Positions 8,858 to 19,233 of a DNA stretch of 38,507 bases are shown here, piece by piece. A model generated the notes under the pieces. That model was not told the DNA's origin and made no database searches. It worked only from the letters and a program-made list of their open reading frames with translations. A program made the translations under genes and the position numbers. Source of the stretch: an uncultured Desulfuromonadales bacterium (GTDB lineage: Bacteria > Desulfobacterota > Desulfuromonadia > Desulfuromonadales > Geopsychrobacteraceae). Location: assembly GCA_945787295.1 (NCBI GenBank), contig CALZHQ010000033.1, positions 1-38,507 on the forward strand. Direction: 5' to 3'. Position 1 is the stretch's first letter; every line of letters begins with the position of its first letter.

Positions 8858-10132
8858 ATGAAAGTACTGGTGAAATCAGGCAGAGTCGTTGATCCTGCAA
8901 ATAATATCGACGAAAAACTGGATATCCTCATTGTTGATGGAAAGATTGCCGAACTGGCCACCAATATTGATGCCGGTGATGCCGAAGTGATCAATGCCGC
9001 GGGCTCCATCGTTACCCCTGGTCTGATCGACATGCATGTGCATCTGCGCGAGCCGGGGCTGGAATATAAAGAGGACATTATTTCCGGAACTGCCGCCGCA
9101 GCTGCAGGTGGCGTAACTTCGGTCGCTTGCATGCCGAACACCGATCCGGTGATCGACAACCTGCCGATTGCGCAGTTCATCATCAACAAAGCCAAGTATG
9201 AAGGCAGCGCCAACGTCTACCCGGTCGGCTGCATTTCCCAGGGGCAAAAAGGCGAAATCCTTGCGGAGATGGGCGAACTGCTTGAAGCTGGTTGTGTTGG
9301 CTTCTCCGATGATGGCGGCCCGGTTAAAAATGGTGAAATGATGCGCCGGGCACTGGAATATGCCAACACCTTCGGCGCACCGATCATTTCCCACGCCGAA
9401 GATTTATCACTGGTCGCCGGCGGTTCGATGAATGAAGGAGCGGTTGCAACAGAACTGGGGCTGAAGGGGATTCCCAACGCCGCAGAAGATGCGATGGCCT
9501 CACGCGATATCATGCTGGCGGAGTTGACCGGCGGCCACCTGCACCTTGCCCATGTGTCCACCAGGGGCAGCCTGGAGCTGATTCGGCAAGCCAAAGCACG
9601 CGGTGCCCGGGTGACCTGCGAGGTCACACCGCACCATTTCACCTTAACCGAAGAAGCGGTGCGCGGATACAATACCAATGCGAAGATGAATCCACCACTG
9701 CGCAGCCAGGAAGATGTCGATGCTGTGCGTGCTGCCCTGGCCGACGGGACAGTCGATGCGATTGCGACCGATCATGCCCCTCATCATGTCGATGACAAGA
9801 ATGTCGAGTTTGCTGTCGCCGCTAACGGCATTGTCGGCCTGGAGACATTGCTGCCGCTGACTCTGAAGTTGGTGGCCGATAAAGTTCTCAGTTTGAAGCA
9901 GGCGGTTGCGCTTATGACCTGCGGCCCGGCCAAGGTGCTTAATATCGATCGCGGGACTCTTTCCATCGGCGCCGTGGCCGATGTCACTGTAATTAACCCG
10001 AACAAAGAGTGGCTCCTCGAATCTGAGAAGCTACATTCGAAAAGTAAGAACTCCTACTTTGACGGCCATACCATGAAAGGTTGCGCAATGAAGACCCTGA
10101 GAGCCGGAAAAGTCACATTCAGCAGAGATTAA
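8858..10132 (+). CDS. pyrC: Dihydroorotase
   Basis: This 424-aa zinc amidohydrolase cyclises carbamoyl aspartate to dihydroorotate. Class I (PyrC/AllB type) features are present: the metal-binding [24 protein letters not shown] and the catalytic [11 protein letters not shown]-8858 was chosen for its AGAGGTG site 6 bases upstream; a TTG at 8837 in the same frame has none. It lies 24 bases after pyrB, and a 61-base gap follows before carA. Confidence 0.96.
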   Translation: MKVLVKSGRVVDPANNIDEKLDILIVDGKIAELATNIDAGDAEVINAAGSIVTPGLIDMHVHLREPGLEYKEDIISGTAAAAAGGVTSVACMPNTDPVIDNLPIAQFIINKAKYEGSANVYPVGCISQGQKGEILAEMGELLEAGCVGFSDDGGPVKNGEMMRRALEYANTFGAPIISHAEDLSLVAGGSMNEGAVATELGLKGIPNAAEDAMASRDIMLAELTGGHLHLAHVSTRGSLELIRQAKARGARVTCEVTPHHFTLTEEAVRGYNTNAKMNPPLRSQEDVDAVRAALADGTVDAIATDHAPHHVDDKNVEFAVAANGIVGLETLLPLTLKLVADKVLSLKQAVALMTCGPAKVLNIDRGTLSIGAVADVTVINPNKEWLLESEKLHSKSKNSYFDGHTMKGCAMKTLRAGKVTFSRD

Positions 10133-10193
10133 CGTTAGGTCAGTAGTTTCGACATTGTTAGTTAAAGTAATTTCGCACAAACAAGAGGTTTCA

Positions 10194-11318
10194 ATGAAAG
10201 CAATTTTAGCCCTTGCCGATGGCAAGGTTTTCGAAGGAAAAGCCTTCGGGGCAACCGGTGAAGTGACAGGTGAAGTCGTCTTTAATACCAGTATGACCGG
10301 TTATCAGGAGATCCTTACCGATCCATCTTATTGCGGCGAGATCGTCACCATGACCTATCCGCAGATCGGAAATTGCGGTATCAACAAAGAAGATGTTGAG
10401 TCCTGCAAACCGTTTCTTTCTGGCTTTATTGTCAAAGAAGCCTGCCCTTTTCCGAGCAATTTCCGTTCAGAAATGAGCCTTGACGAGTACCTCAAGGAGA
10501 AGAATGTGGTCGGCATCGAGGGGCTTGACACCCGCGCCCTGGTTCGCCACATCCGCACCAAGGGCGCTCAGGTTGGCATTATCTCTTCAATCGATACTGA
10601 TCCGCAAAGTTTGATTAAAAAAGCTCAGAACTCTCCCGGCCTAGTCGGCCGCGATCTGGTCCAGAAAGTGACGTGCGATACCGCTTATGATTACTCTGAA
10701 GGTGTCTGGGAGCTGGGGCAGGGCTACGCCGACCGAAGCGCCGACCATCGTCCTTACAAGGTTGTTGCCTATGACTTTGGCATCAAGCGCAACATTCTGC
10801 GCAACCTGGTTTCATCCGGCTGTGATGTCACTGTCGTGCCTGCAACCACTGCGGCGGAAGAGGTTTTGCAGATGAAACCTGACGGGGTGTTCCTTAGCAA
10901 TGGCCCCGGTGATCCGCAACCGATCACGTATGCGCAAGAAAATATCGTTAAACTGCTTGGCAAGGTCCCGATTTTCGGTATCTGCCTAGGGCATCAGCTG
11001 CTTTCTATTGCCCTTGGTGGACAAACCTATAAGTTGAAATTCGGTCATCGTGGCGGCAACCAACCGGTCCTCGATCATCAGCGCCAGCAAGTTGAAATCA
11101 CCTCGCAGAATCATGGGTTTGCCGTTGCCAGTGAGTCACTCAACGAGAAGATCAAAGTGACCCATATCAACCTGAACGACAATACGGTCGAAGGGATCAA
11201 ACACACTGAATATCCGGCTTTTTCGGTTCAGTACCACCCGGAGGCGTCACCGGGTCCGCACGATGCCCAGTACCTGTTTGCCCGTTTTATCGAAATGATG
11301 GCTAAGCACAAAAGCTAG
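10194..11318 (+). CDS. carA: Carbamoyl phosphate synthetase small (glutaminase) subunit
   Basis: This 374-aa subunit hydrolyses glutamine and passes ammonia to CarB. The N-terminal CPSase_sm domain contains [12 protein letters not shown] and the C-terminal class I amidotransferase has SNGPGDP, GICLGHQ with nucleophile Cys264, and the H/E of [16 protein letters not shown] lies 6 bases before ATG-10194. It is immediately upstream of carB and probably cotranscribed from the pyr promoter. Confidence 0.97.
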   Translation: MKAILALADGKVFEGKAFGATGEVTGEVVFNTSMTGYQEILTDPSYCGEIVTMTYPQIGNCGINKEDVESCKPFLSGFIVKEACPFPSNFRSEMSLDEYLKEKNVVGIEGLDTRALVRHIRTKGAQVGIISSIDTDPQSLIKKAQNSPGLVGRDLVQKVTCDTAYDYSEGVWELGQGYADRSADHRPYKVVAYDFGIKRNILRNLVSSGCDVTVVPATTAAEEVLQMKPDGVFLSNGPGDPQPITYAQENIVKLLGKVPIFGICLGHQLLSIALGGQTYKLKFGHRGGNQPVLDHQRQQVEITSQNHGFAVASESLNEKIKVTHINLNDNTVEGIKHTEYPAFSVQYHPEASPGPHDAQYLFARFIEMMAKHKS

Positions 11319-11348
11319 TTTTTTAAGATTTTTATATAAGGAACACCC

Positions 11349-14300
11349 ATGCCTAAACGTACAGATATCAAAAAAATTCTGATCATCGGTGCCGGTGTCC
11401 TGCTCAATTCGAATCCGGCGACCATTATGACCGACCCCGACTTTGCCGATCGAACCTATGTCGAACCGGTCACCCCGGTGGTTCTGGCGAAGATCATCGA
11501 AAAGGAAAAGCCTGATGCCCTGCTGCCGACTCTCGGCGGCCAGACCGCTCTGAACACAGCGGTTGCCGTCGCCGAAGCGGGTATCCTTGAGAAACATGGC
11601 GTTGAGTTGATCGGCGCACGGCTTGAGCCGATCAAAAAAGCCGAAGATCGGACCCTGTTCAAGCAGGCGATGGAAAAGATCGGCGTCGCTGTGCCCCGCT
11701 CCGGACTGGCGCATAGTTACAAGGAAGCGATGGCGATTATCGATTTTGTCGGCTTTCCGGCCATTATCCGCCCCTCCTTCACCCTCGGTGGCACCGGTGG
11801 GGGCATCGCGTACAACCTTGAAGAGTACGAGCGGATGGCGATGACGGGGATCGAAGCCTCGCCAACCAATGAAGTCCTGATCGAAGAGTCAGTGATCGGT
11901 TGGAAAGAGTATGAACTGGAGGTGATGCGCGACACAGCCGACAACGTCGTCATCATCTGTTCTATTGAGAACTTTGATGCCATGGGTGTCCACACCGGTG
12001 ACTCGATCACGGTTGCCCCGGCTCAGACTCTGACCGACAAGGAATACCAGATTCTACGCGACGCTTCTTTGAAAATTATCCGCGAGATCGGTGTTGATAC
12101 GGGTGGCTCCAACATTCAGTTTGGCATCAACCCTGAGGATGGCCGTCTGGTGGTCATCGAGATGAATCCTCGAGTTTCCCGTTCTTCAGCCTTGGCCTCC
12201 AAGGCAACCGGCTTTCCAATTGCCAAGATCGCTGCCAAGCTTGCGGTCGGATACCGGCTTGATGAAATCTCCAATGACATCACCCGCGAAACCCTGGCTT
12301 CTTTTGAGCCGACTATCGATTACGTCGTTACCAAGGTGCCTCGCTTTACCTTCGAAAAATTCCCGCAGGCAGACGCGACCCTGACCACCCAGATGAAATC
12401 GGTCGGTGAAGCGATGTCGATAGGGCGAACCTTCAAGGAAAGCTTGCAGAAGGCATTACGATCGCTGGAGATCGGTTCACACGGTTTCGAAAGTCGCCTG
12501 TTTGAAACTCCTGGCGATTACCGCCGGACCTTGTCGCAATCAGAGCTAGACGATTTACGCACCAATCTGCGCATCCCTAACTGCGAGCGCATGTGGCACT
12601 TGGGCGACGCGATCCGGGCTGGCTTCAGCATTGAGGAAATCTATCAATTATCCGGTATCGACCCCTGGTTTCTGCGTAACATCGAACAAATTATCGAGAT
12701 GGAATCGTTGCTGATAACCCAGAAGAAGCTGATGGCAGCTGGCGAACAGCAATTTGTCGACCTGTTGCGCACTGCCAAGCAGTATGGCTTTTCGGATAAG
12801 CGGCTGGCTTTCCTCTGGGAAGTCACTGAAAAAGATATCCGGGGAATGCGCAAGAAGCATGCTGTCCGACCGGTTTATAAGCGGGTAGATACCTGTGGTG
12901 CCGAGTTTGAGGCCTTTACCCCGTACCTCTATTCGACCTACGAAACAGAGTGTGAAGCAGAGCCGACCGACAAACGCAAAATCATGATTCTCGGTGGAGG
13001 CCCGAACCGGATAGGGCAGGGGATCGAATTCGACTACTGTTGCGTGCATGGCGTTTTTGCCCTGGCCGAAGCCGGATACGAAACCATCATGGTGAACTGC
13101 AATCCGGAAACTGTCTCGACCGACTACGATACGTCGGACCGACTCTATTTCGAGCCGCTAACCCTCGAAGATGTGCTGGAAATTGTCGAAACGGAAAAAC
13201 CGGAAGGGGTCATTGTCCAATATGGGGGACAAACTCCTCTGAAACTGGCCGTCGAGCTGGAAAAAGCGGGTGTGCCGATCATCGGCACATCACCCGATGC
13301 CATTGACCGCGCTGAAGACCGTGAACGTTTCCAGGCGCTGCTCCATAAGCTGAACCTCAAGCAGCCGGAAAATGGGATTGCCCGGTCTTTCGACGAAGCA
13401 GAAAAAATCGCCGGCCGCATCGGTTATCCGGTGGTGGTTCGTCCGTCTTACGTTCTCGGTGGCCGGGCCATGGAGATTGTCTACGATGTTGAAAGGCTGC
13501 GCGATTACATGAAGTTTGCAGTGCAGGCATCACCGGAACACCCGATCCTGGTCGATAAATTCCTGCAGGATGCCATTGAAATTGACGTAGATGCCTTGGC
13601 GGACGGAAGCGAAGTCGTCATTGGCGGCATCATGCAGCACATTGAGGAAGCCGGCATCCATTCTGGCGACTCAGCATGTGCCTTGCCACCCTATTCACTG
13701 TCAGATAAAATTGTCAGTGAAATCCGCCGCCAGACGATTGAACTGGCACTGGAGCTCAAAGTTATCGGCCTGATGAACATTCAGTTTGCCGTCAAGGAAG
13801 ACACCATCTACCTGATAGAGGTTAACCCACGGGCCAGCCGGACGGTTCCATTTGTCTCCAAAGCAACAGGGCGACAACTGGCACAGATCGCCGCCAAAGT
13901 GATGGCTGGTCAGAGTTTGACAGAATTGGGCGTCTCGGGCGACATCATTCCAAAACATATTTCGGTCAAAGAAGCGGTTTTCCCATTCGTCAAATTTCCA
14001 GGAGTTGACACGCTGCTCGGGCCGGAAATGAAATCAACCGGCGAAGTCATGGGGATCGATTACGATTTCGGCAAAGCCTTCGCCAAAGCCCAGCTGGGGG
14101 CCGGAGTCAAGCTACCGACCAGTGGTAAAATCTTTGTCAGTATCAAGGATTCGGACAAAGAGCACGTATTGCCGGCCATACAGAAGCTGGTTTACGCCGG
14201 TTTCACCGTTATGGCAACGGCGGGCACGGCAAAATTTCTCAATGAAAATGAGATTCCTGCCGAGTATGTCAACAAGGTTAAAGAAGGCCGGCCACACTGT

Positions 14301-14522
14301 GTTGACGCAATTAAGAGTCGCGAGATCTGCATGGTCTTCAACACAACCCTGGGAGCCCAGTCGGTGGCTGATTCCTTCTCCATTCGGCGTTCAGCATTAA
14401 TGCAAGAAATCGCCTACTACACCACAGTTGCAGGCATCAAAGCCGTTACTGACGGGATTCTTGCCATGTTACGAGAAAATCTTGACGTCACTCCGCTTCA
14501 AGAGTATTATTCTGTTTCGTAA
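11349..14522 (+). CDS. carB: Carbamoyl phosphate synthetase large subunit, with an N-terminal in-frame deletion
   Basis: This subunit makes carbamoyl phosphate from bicarbonate, ammonia and two ATP. At 1057 aa it carries both ATP-grasp halves, the oligomerisation region and a C-terminal MGS-like regulatory domain (about 940-1057). The second half opens normally with [17 protein letters not shown]. The first half does not: [16 protein letters not shown] runs straight into [15 protein letters not shown]. In E. coli CarB about 28 residues separate these points (starting PIVIGQACEFDYSG). The glycine-rich loop and first helix of the first pre-ATP-grasp fold are therefore missing, in frame. Downstream catalytic motifs look intact. 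It may be a real deletion or an assembly collapse. Confidence 0.93.
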   Translation: MPKRTDIKKILIIGAGVLLNSNPATIMTDPDFADRTYVEPVTPVVLAKIIEKEKPDALLPTLGGQTALNTAVAVAEAGILEKHGVELIGARLEPIKKAEDRTLFKQAMEKIGVAVPRSGLAHSYKEAMAIIDFVGFPAIIRPSFTLGGTGGGIAYNLEEYERMAMTGIEASPTNEVLIEESVIGWKEYELEVMRDTADNVVIICSIENFDAMGVHTGDSITVAPAQTLTDKEYQILRDASLKIIREIGVDTGGSNIQFGINPEDGRLVVIEMNPRVSRSSALASKATGFPIAKIAAKLAVGYRLDEISNDITRETLASFEPTIDYVVTKVPRFTFEKFPQADATLTTQMKSVGEAMSIGRTFKESLQKALRSLEIGSHGFESRLFETPGDYRRTLSQSELDDLRTNLRIPNCERMWHLGDAIRAGFSIEEIYQLSGIDPWFLRNIEQIIEMESLLITQKKLMAAGEQQFVDLLRTAKQYGFSDKRLAFLWEVTEKDIRGMRKKHAVRPVYKRVDTCGAEFEAFTPYLYSTYETECEAEPTDKRKIMILGGGPNRIGQGIEFDYCCVHGVFALAEAGYETIMVNCNPETVSTDYDTSDRLYFEPLTLEDVLEIVETEKPEGVIVQYGGQTPLKLAVELEKAGVPIIGTSPDAIDRAEDRERFQALLHKLNLKQPENGIARSFDEAEKIAGRIGYPVVVRPSYVLGGRAMEIVYDVERLRDYMKFAVQASPEHPILVDKFLQDAIEIDVDALADGSEVVIGGIMQHIEEAGIHSGDSACALPPYSLSDKIVSEIRRQTIELALELKVIGLMNIQFAVKEDTIYLIEVNPRASRTVPFVSKATGRQLAQIAAKVMAGQSLTELGVSGDIIPKHISVKEAVFPFVKFPGVDTLLGPEMKSTGEVMGIDYDFGKAFAKAQLGAGVKLPTSGKIFVSIKDSDKEHVLPAIQKLVYAGFTVMATAGTAKFLNENEIPAEYVNKVKEGRPHCVDAIKSREICMVFNTTLGAQSVADSFSIRRSALMQEIAYYTTVAGIKAVTDGILAMLRENLDVTPLQEYYSVS

Positions 14523-14549
14523 CAAACCTTTGAAAAATTTAACGACCTT

Positions 14550-14581
14550 AGTGGGCGGGTTTTCCCGCCCGCTGTTTTTTT
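14550..14581 (+). terminator. Terminator between carB and greA
   Basis: AGTGGGCGGG, loop TTTT, CCCGCCCGCT is followed by G and seven T. This strong GC hairpin should end most pyr-operon transcription before greA. No separate greA promoter is visible in the 16 bases left, so greA may depend on read-through or on a promoter inside carB. Confidence 0.92.
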
Positions 14582-14597
14582 GCAGGAGTTTTAGAAA

Positions 14598-15074
14598 ATG
14601 AGTGACAATGTTCCAATGACCCAGGAGGGCTATCAGCGTCTTCAGGAAGAGCTGAAAACTCTGATTCGGGTCGAGCGTCCCAAGGTTGTCCAAGACATTG
14701 CCGAAGCGCGCAGCCATGGTGATCTTTCGGAAAATGCCGAATATGATGCCGCCAAGGATAAGCAGGGATTCGTAGAGGGGCGCATTCAGGAATTGGGCGA
14801 TAAGATTGCCCGTGCCCAGGTGATTAATCCCGCCGAGATCAACAGCGAAAAAATCGTTTTTGGCGCCAAAGTCACCCTGTTTGATATCGACACAGAGAAA
14901 GAGGTGACTTACCAGATCGTGGGTGAAGACGAGGCCGACATCAAGGTCGGCAAAATCTCTATAACGTCACCGGTTGGTAAATCACTGATAGGTCACACGA
15001 TTGATGAAGAGGTTCGTATCGTCGTGCCATCAGGCGTGCGCGTTTACGAAGTCACCGATATCGAATACAGTTAA
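14598..15074 (+). CDS. greA: Transcription elongation factor GreA
   Basis: This 158-aa factor rescues backtracked RNA polymerase by stimulating transcript cleavage. The N-terminal coiled coil (residues 1-75) contains the acidic tip region SHGDLSENAEYDAAK, the cleavage-active GreA signature. The C-terminal FKBP-like domain includes SPVGKSLIGHTIDEEV. Length matches the family. GGAG lies 8-10 bases upstream. Terminators flank it on both sides. Confidence 0.97.
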   Translation: MSDNVPMTQEGYQRLQEELKTLIRVERPKVVQDIAEARSHGDLSENAEYDAAKDKQGFVEGRIQELGDKIARAQVINPAEINSEKIVFGAKVTLFDIDTEKEVTYQIVGEDEADIKVGKISITSPVGKSLIGHTIDEEVRIVVPSGVRVYEVTDIEYS

Positions 15075-15099
15075 CAGACAAGAATACTAAATATTGTTT

Positions 15100-15132
15100 C
15101 GGGGCACAGACAAACGTCAGTGCCCCGTTTTT
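15100..15132 (+). terminator. Terminator after greA
   Basis: A perfect 8-bp CGGGGCAC/GTGCCCCG stem with an 11-nt loop is followed by five T. It lies 25 bases after the greA stop. Confidence 0.9.
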
Positions 15133-15170
15133 CTTGCATTTTCTCGATTCTTTTGTGACAATCCGAAAAA

Positions 15171-15199
15171 TTAACTTTTCGCAGATAGCCTTTTATATT
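15171..15199 (+). promoter_or_regulatory. Candidate promoter of the DUF1858-recG unit
   Basis: TTAACT (15171-15176), a 17-base spacer and TATATT (15194-15199) stand just after the greA terminator and 19 bases before the next ATG. The spacing is ideal and the hexamers are 4/6 and 5/6 matches. Confidence 0.5.
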
Positions 15200-15218
15200 T
15201 GATGAATGGAGCAGAGCA

Positions 15219-15419
15219 ATGAGCCAGAAAATCAACAAGGATATGACTTTCCATCAAGCCTTGCAGATGAGCCCTGAAGTCGCCCGGGTCCTTGGTGAAT
15301 TCAACCTCGGTTGCGTCGGCTGCATGGGTGCAATGAATGAAACCCTCGAGCAGGGTGCCAGAGCTCACGGTCTTGACGTCGAAGAAATCCTCACTGCGTT
15401 GAACGCCATATTTGACTGA
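15219..15419 (+). CDS. DUF1858-like small redox-disulfide protein
   Basis: This is a 66-aa helical protein with a CVGC motif at residues 32-35 in FNLGCVGCMGAMNETLEQGARAHG, the pattern of the DUF1858/hybrid-cluster-associated disulfide domain. Such proteins are common in anaerobes and are thought to bind a cofactor or exchange thiols, but their role is not settled. TGGAG precedes the ATG by 8 bases. recG begins 9 bases after the stop, so the two are probably cotranscribed. Confidence 0.85.
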   Translation: MSQKINKDMTFHQALQMSPEVARVLGEFNLGCVGCMGAMNETLEQGARAHGLDVEEILTALNAIFD

Positions 15420-15428
15420 GTCGGGCGG

Positions 15429-17582
15429 ATGCCCACGCGCGACTCAGCAGCAGAAATTGATCCTGAACTGAACCAATCGATCGACAGCATCCATGGCGTC
15501 GGCCCGCGGATGCTGCCGAAACTTGAAAAGCTCGGCGTGAAAACGATCGAGGATGCCCTCTATCACCTCCCATTACGTTACGAAGATCGCCGCCAACTCA
15601 AACCGATAGCACGTTTAAGACCTGGTCAGCAGGAGGTCTTTGTCGGTCGAGTACTCGCCGCCGGCGAGGCGACCACCTCACGCAGTCGCAGACGTATCTA
15701 TGAGGTCATCGTCGGTGACGACAGCGGTCAAATATCTCTCAAATGGTTTCGTTACCGTAAACCCTGGTTACAAAAACTGTTACCGATCGGCAAACAAGCA
15801 GTCTTGATTGGTGAAGTTAAGCACTTCGGTGCGACCCGTGAAATACATCACCCGGACGTTGAACTGCTGCCGGACGGTTGCGATCCGCTAGAAATCCTGC
15901 AAAAAGATCCGCTTAATTTCGGCCGCATCCTGCCGGTCTACCCTCTGACAGAAGGCCTCAGCCAGAAACAAGCGCGGAAGATCTGGTTTCCTCTGGTTGC
16001 AGCCAACGCAGATCACGTTTCCAGCCGCATTCCCGAAGAAATCCTGCGACGACAACAGCTGCTGCCATTATCTACCGCACTGCATCAGGCCCATTGGCCA
16101 CACAGTCAGTCAGATCTGAAATTGCTGGAGCAGGGGAGGGACCCGTCGCGCAGCTCCCTGGTGTTTGATGAATTCTTTTTTCTGGAACTGGGCTTGGCCC
16201 TGAAGAGAGCCGGGGTGCAATTGGAAGAGGGGATCAGCTTTAAACTTGAGCATCGTTACACATTACCGCTGAGCAAACTGCTGCCGTTTAAACTGACCGA
16301 TGCACAAAGGCGGGTTCTCGGAGAAATCAAGCTGGACATGTGTTCGCCGCATCCGATGCACCGCTTGCTGCAAGGAGATGTCGGCAGCGGCAAAACCATG
16401 GTTGCCTTGATGTCAGCCCTTATCGCTATCGAAAACCAGACCCAGGTGGCCGTTATCGCCCCGACTGAAATTCTTGCCGAACAGCACTTTAGGACCTTCG
16501 ATCAGTGGCTGCAGCCGCTTGGTCTAAAGGCTGTTTTGCTGCAAGGGAGCATGTCCGCCAAAGCCAAGCGGGAGACTTTGGAACAAATTTCTGCGGGCGA
16601 AATCGACCTGGTCGTCGGGACACATGCCGTTTTACAGGAAGGTGTCGACTTCCACACGCTGGGCTTGGGGATTATCGATGAGCAGCACCGGTTCGGGGTC
16701 AAGCAGCGCAGTCTCCTGAAGCACAAAGGACAAAATCCGGACATGCTGGTGATGACAGCCACGCCGATTCCACGCACCCTTTCGATGACACTCTATGGTG
16801 ACCTGTCAGTCTCGGTGATCGATCAACTCCCGCCCGGCCGCAAACCGATTACCACGTTAAACTTTGGCGGCCGACAGCGTGAGAAAGCCTATCAGCTTAT
16901 CAAAGCTGAAATCGAGCAGGGCAGACAGGCTTACATCGTTTATCCGCTGGTCGAAGAATCGGAAAAGAGCGACCTTAAAGCCGCCATAGATGCTGCCGAG
17001 CAGCTGAAGAATGATATCTTTCCGCAATTTTCCCTCGGTGTGCTACACGGCAGGATGAAATCAGCGGAAAAAGATGCGGTTATGAATGACTTCCGCGCAG
17101 GCAAGCTGCAACTGCTGGTTTCAACGACAGTCATCGAAGTTGGTGTCGATGTGCCGAATGCAACGGTGATGATGGTAGAACATGCTGACCGATTCGGCCT
17201 CTCACAGCTCCATCAACTGCGGGGGCGTGTCGGGCGTGGTGCGGAAAAGAGCTATTGTCTGCTGATTCCGTCAGAACATTACAGTGACGACGCCGCTCGG
17301 CGCCTGCAAGTGATGGTCGAAACCGAAGACGGATTTCGCATTGCAGAGGCCGATTTGGAAATTCGTGGACCGGGAGATTTCCTCGGCACCCGCCAGGCCG
17401 GGCTCCCAGATTTCCGGGTCGCCAACTTGCTCAAGGACATCCGTCTGCTCGAAATTGCCCGTCAAGAAGCATTTGCCTACATCGAAAAGAGCAACCATCT
17501 CACCAGCGAAGAGTCTCAACCCGTCCGCCAAGAATTAATCCGCCGCTGGGGTGGCCGACTGGAACTTGCCACCATCGGCTGA
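15429..17582 (+). CDS. recG: ATP-dependent DNA helicase RecG
   Basis: This 717-aa superfamily-2 helicase remodels stalled replication forks and Holliday junctions. The N-terminal wedge domain (OB-fold, about 70-220) is present. Motif I is GDVGSGKT at residues 316-323, motif II DEQH in DEQHRFGVKQR, motif III TATPIPRT, motif V TTVIEVGVDVPNAT and motif VI QLRGRVGRG. The C-terminal TRG/hairpin region contains RGPGDFLGTRQ. The start is ATG-15429, which lacks a strong ribosome site and may be reached by coupling to the DUF1858-like gene. Confidence 0.97.
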   Translation: MPTRDSAAEIDPELNQSIDSIHGVGPRMLPKLEKLGVKTIEDALYHLPLRYEDRRQLKPIARLRPGQQEVFVGRVLAAGEATTSRSRRRIYEVIVGDDSGQISLKWFRYRKPWLQKLLPIGKQAVLIGEVKHFGATREIHHPDVELLPDGCDPLEILQKDPLNFGRILPVYPLTEGLSQKQARKIWFPLVAANADHVSSRIPEEILRRQQLLPLSTALHQAHWPHSQSDLKLLEQGRDPSRSSLVFDEFFFLELGLALKRAGVQLEEGISFKLEHRYTLPLSKLLPFKLTDAQRRVLGEIKLDMCSPHPMHRLLQGDVGSGKTMVALMSALIAIENQTQVAVIAPTEILAEQHFRTFDQWLQPLGLKAVLLQGSMSAKAKRETLEQISAGEIDLVVGTHAVLQEGVDFHTLGLGIIDEQHRFGVKQRSLLKHKGQNPDMLVMTATPIPRTLSMTLYGDLSVSVIDQLPPGRKPITTLNFGGRQREKAYQLIKAEIEQGRQAYIVYPLVEESEKSDLKAAIDAAEQLKNDIFPQFSLGVLHGRMKSAEKDAVMNDFRAGKLQLLVSTTVIEVGVDVPNATVMMVEHADRFGLSQLHQLRGRVGRGAEKSYCLLIPSEHYSDDAARRLQVMVETEDGFRIAEADLEIRGPGDFLGTRQAGLPDFRVANLLKDIRLLEIARQEAFAYIEKSNHLTSEESQPVRQELIRRWGGRLELATIG

Positions 17583-17660
17583 TATGCTTTCATTAGTGAA
17601 ATATGGAATGTTTTTGTAGGGATGCCACGCTGGGCTGACCGCAACGACAGGAGAAAGCCA

Positions 17661-18623
17661 ATGAAAGCGATCCGCGTACATCAATTCGGCGAACCAAATG
17701 TAATGTATCTGGAAGACATGCCTTCCTTGCAGCCGATCAGGAACCAGGTGCTGATAGAGGTTGAGGCGATCGGCGTCAACCCGGTCGACACTTATATCCG
17801 CGCCGGAATTTACCCGGCAAAACCGGACCTGCCGTACACTCCGGGCCTCGACGCAGCCGGGACTATTACCGCAATAGGACCAGAGGTTAAACACCGCAGA
17901 GTTGGAGAACGGGTTTATTGCTTAGGCAGTGTCAGCGGCTGCTATGCAGAGCAAGTTCTCTGTAATGAATCGCAGGTCTATCAGCTTCCAGTCAACGTCA
18001 ACTACAATGCCGGAGCCAGCATGGGGGTTCCATATACGACAGCCTATTATGCACTGTTTTACCGTGCCCATACCATGCCGGGAGAAATTGTTCTGGTTCA
18101 CGGTGCCAGCGGCGCTGTCGGTCTGGCGGCATTGCAGATAGCCAAGGCTAATGGCATCCGCGCCATCGGTACGGCTGGCAGCCGCGAGGGGCTTGATTTG
18201 ATCAAACAGCAGGGCGCTGTAGCAGCCCTTGATCACACAAATCCTGATTATTTGAACGCCATTGATAAATTGACCTGTGGGCAAGGCCTCAATGTCATCC
18301 TGGAGATGCTGGCCAACGTCAACTTGCAGAAAGACCTGGAACTGCTCGCTACATTTGGCAAGATTGTGGTGATCGGTAATCGCGGGACGATAGAGATCGA
18401 TCCACGGGCGGCCATGGGACGCAATGCATCAATCATGGGGATGTCACTCTTTAATGCTGCGGAAAAGGAACTCCACAGTATTCATTCAGCATTACGAGCC
18501 GGTCTGGAGAGCGGAGTCCTCAATCCTGTCATAAATTCCGAACTGTCTCTGACTGAGGCAACGCTGGCGCATGTGAAAGTGATGGAGACGGGAGCGAAAG
18601 GTAAAATTATTTTGGCTCCCTGA
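17661..18623 (+). CDS. Zeta-crystallin-like NAD(P)H:quinone oxidoreductase (MDR superfamily)
   Basis: This 320-aa medium-chain dehydrogenase/reductase starts MKAIRVHQFGEP. It has the GVNPVDTYIRAG segment of quinone reductases and the nucleotide-binding VLVHGASGAVGLAALQIAK (about residues 142-160). The catalytic and structural zinc cysteines of alcohol dehydrogenases are absent. It probably reduces quinones or enones with NADPH. AGGAG lies about 9 bases before ATG-17661. It is separated from recG by 78 bases with no terminator seen. Confidence 0.88.
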   Translation: MKAIRVHQFGEPNVMYLEDMPSLQPIRNQVLIEVEAIGVNPVDTYIRAGIYPAKPDLPYTPGLDAAGTITAIGPEVKHRRVGERVYCLGSVSGCYAEQVLCNESQVYQLPVNVNYNAGASMGVPYTTAYYALFYRAHTMPGEIVLVHGASGAVGLAALQIAKANGIRAIGTAGSREGLDLIKQQGAVAALDHTNPDYLNAIDKLTCGQGLNVILEMLANVNLQKDLELLATFGKIVVIGNRGTIEIDPRAAMGRNASIMGMSLFNAAEKELHSIHSALRAGLESGVLNPVINSELSLTEATLAHVKVMETGAKGKIILAP

Positions 18624-18699
18624 CAATGAGAGTTTTATATTGAAGGGATCTTGTAGATCAATGTTTGTGCAGATTTAAGCTTACCCATCTCTAAGTTTA

Positions 18700-18715
18700 C
18701 ATAATATATATTATG
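18700..18715. promoter_or_regulatory. Perfect 16-bp palindrome with adjacent inverted repeat
   Basis: CATAATATATATTATG is a perfect 16-bp palindrome. It is followed at once by CGACG (18716-18720), nine bases, and CGTCG (18730-18734). The pair lies 40-55 bases before the start of the decayed gene at 18755, where an operator or promoter would be expected. No known regulator motif is recognised. Confidence 0.4.
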
Positions 18716-18754
18716 CGACGTTAGATATCCGTCGTCCTGTAGCGGGGTCTCTCA

Positions 18755-19208
18755 ATGACCTCGCTATTTCAATATCTCCATAGCAACCTTAAAGTCACCC
18801 CTCTCGATGATGACCAAGTTCAGGTCACCGTCACATTACCCTCTGATCACTTCCTGCACTTTGCCAGATTCCTAGACTCTCTCTGGATTTGTCCAGCTCG
18901 TCAACCGTCAATCTCCAATAAATAAATCCAAAGCAATAGCCGATTCTCTCAATCTGGCTGAACAGGCTGAATGCAACTAACAGAGATACTACCAGCAGAT
19001 ATTTAAAGCGTATGACCTCTACACCTCTCAAGGACTCACCGATATTTTGCGGCTCAATGGTCGCTCACTCAAAGCTGATCTGAAACGATTCGTCACCTCA
19101 GTCAAGAAATCGTTTCCTAGTCTCGTATACCTTAGGATAGCTGGGTTTCAAACACGTGATTATCCGGATTTATTAAAACTCGGGAAAGACGCTATACTAT
19201 TTCAATAA
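18755..19208 (+). pseudogene. Decayed small gene of unrecognised family (frameshift plus nonsense codon)
   Basis: From ATG-18755 the first frame gives MTSLFQYLHSNLKVTPLDDD and continues to HFARFLDSL. It then loses sense at a CTCTCTCT run near 18870. In the +1 frame the reading resumes as SGFVQLVNRQSPINKSKA, meets one TAA after AEQAECN near 18980, and continues in the same frame as QRYYQQIFKAYDLYTSQGLT to a final TAA at 19206. The reconstructed product is about 150 aa, mixed beta/helical and charged. I do not recognise the family and no signature motif is present. Slippage in the CT repeat explains the frameshift. This decayed gene occupies most of the 610-base gap between the quinone reductase and the pqi operon. 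Confidence 0.62.
19170..19198 (+). promoter_or_regulatory. Candidate promoter of the pqi operon
   Basis: TTATTA (19170-19175), a 17-base spacer and TATACT (19193-19198) end 35 bases before the first pqi gene. The -10 is good and the -35 weak. It lies inside the 3' end of the decayed gene. Confidence 0.38.
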
Positions 19209-19233
19209 CTTACCTTAAAACAGAGACCCGACC

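Noticed and set aside
8425..9213. A 262-codon open frame on the minus strand across pyrB and pyrC
   Set aside because: It is antisense to two intact, well-conserved genes, spans their junction, and its translation is low-complexity and rich in Ser and Arg.
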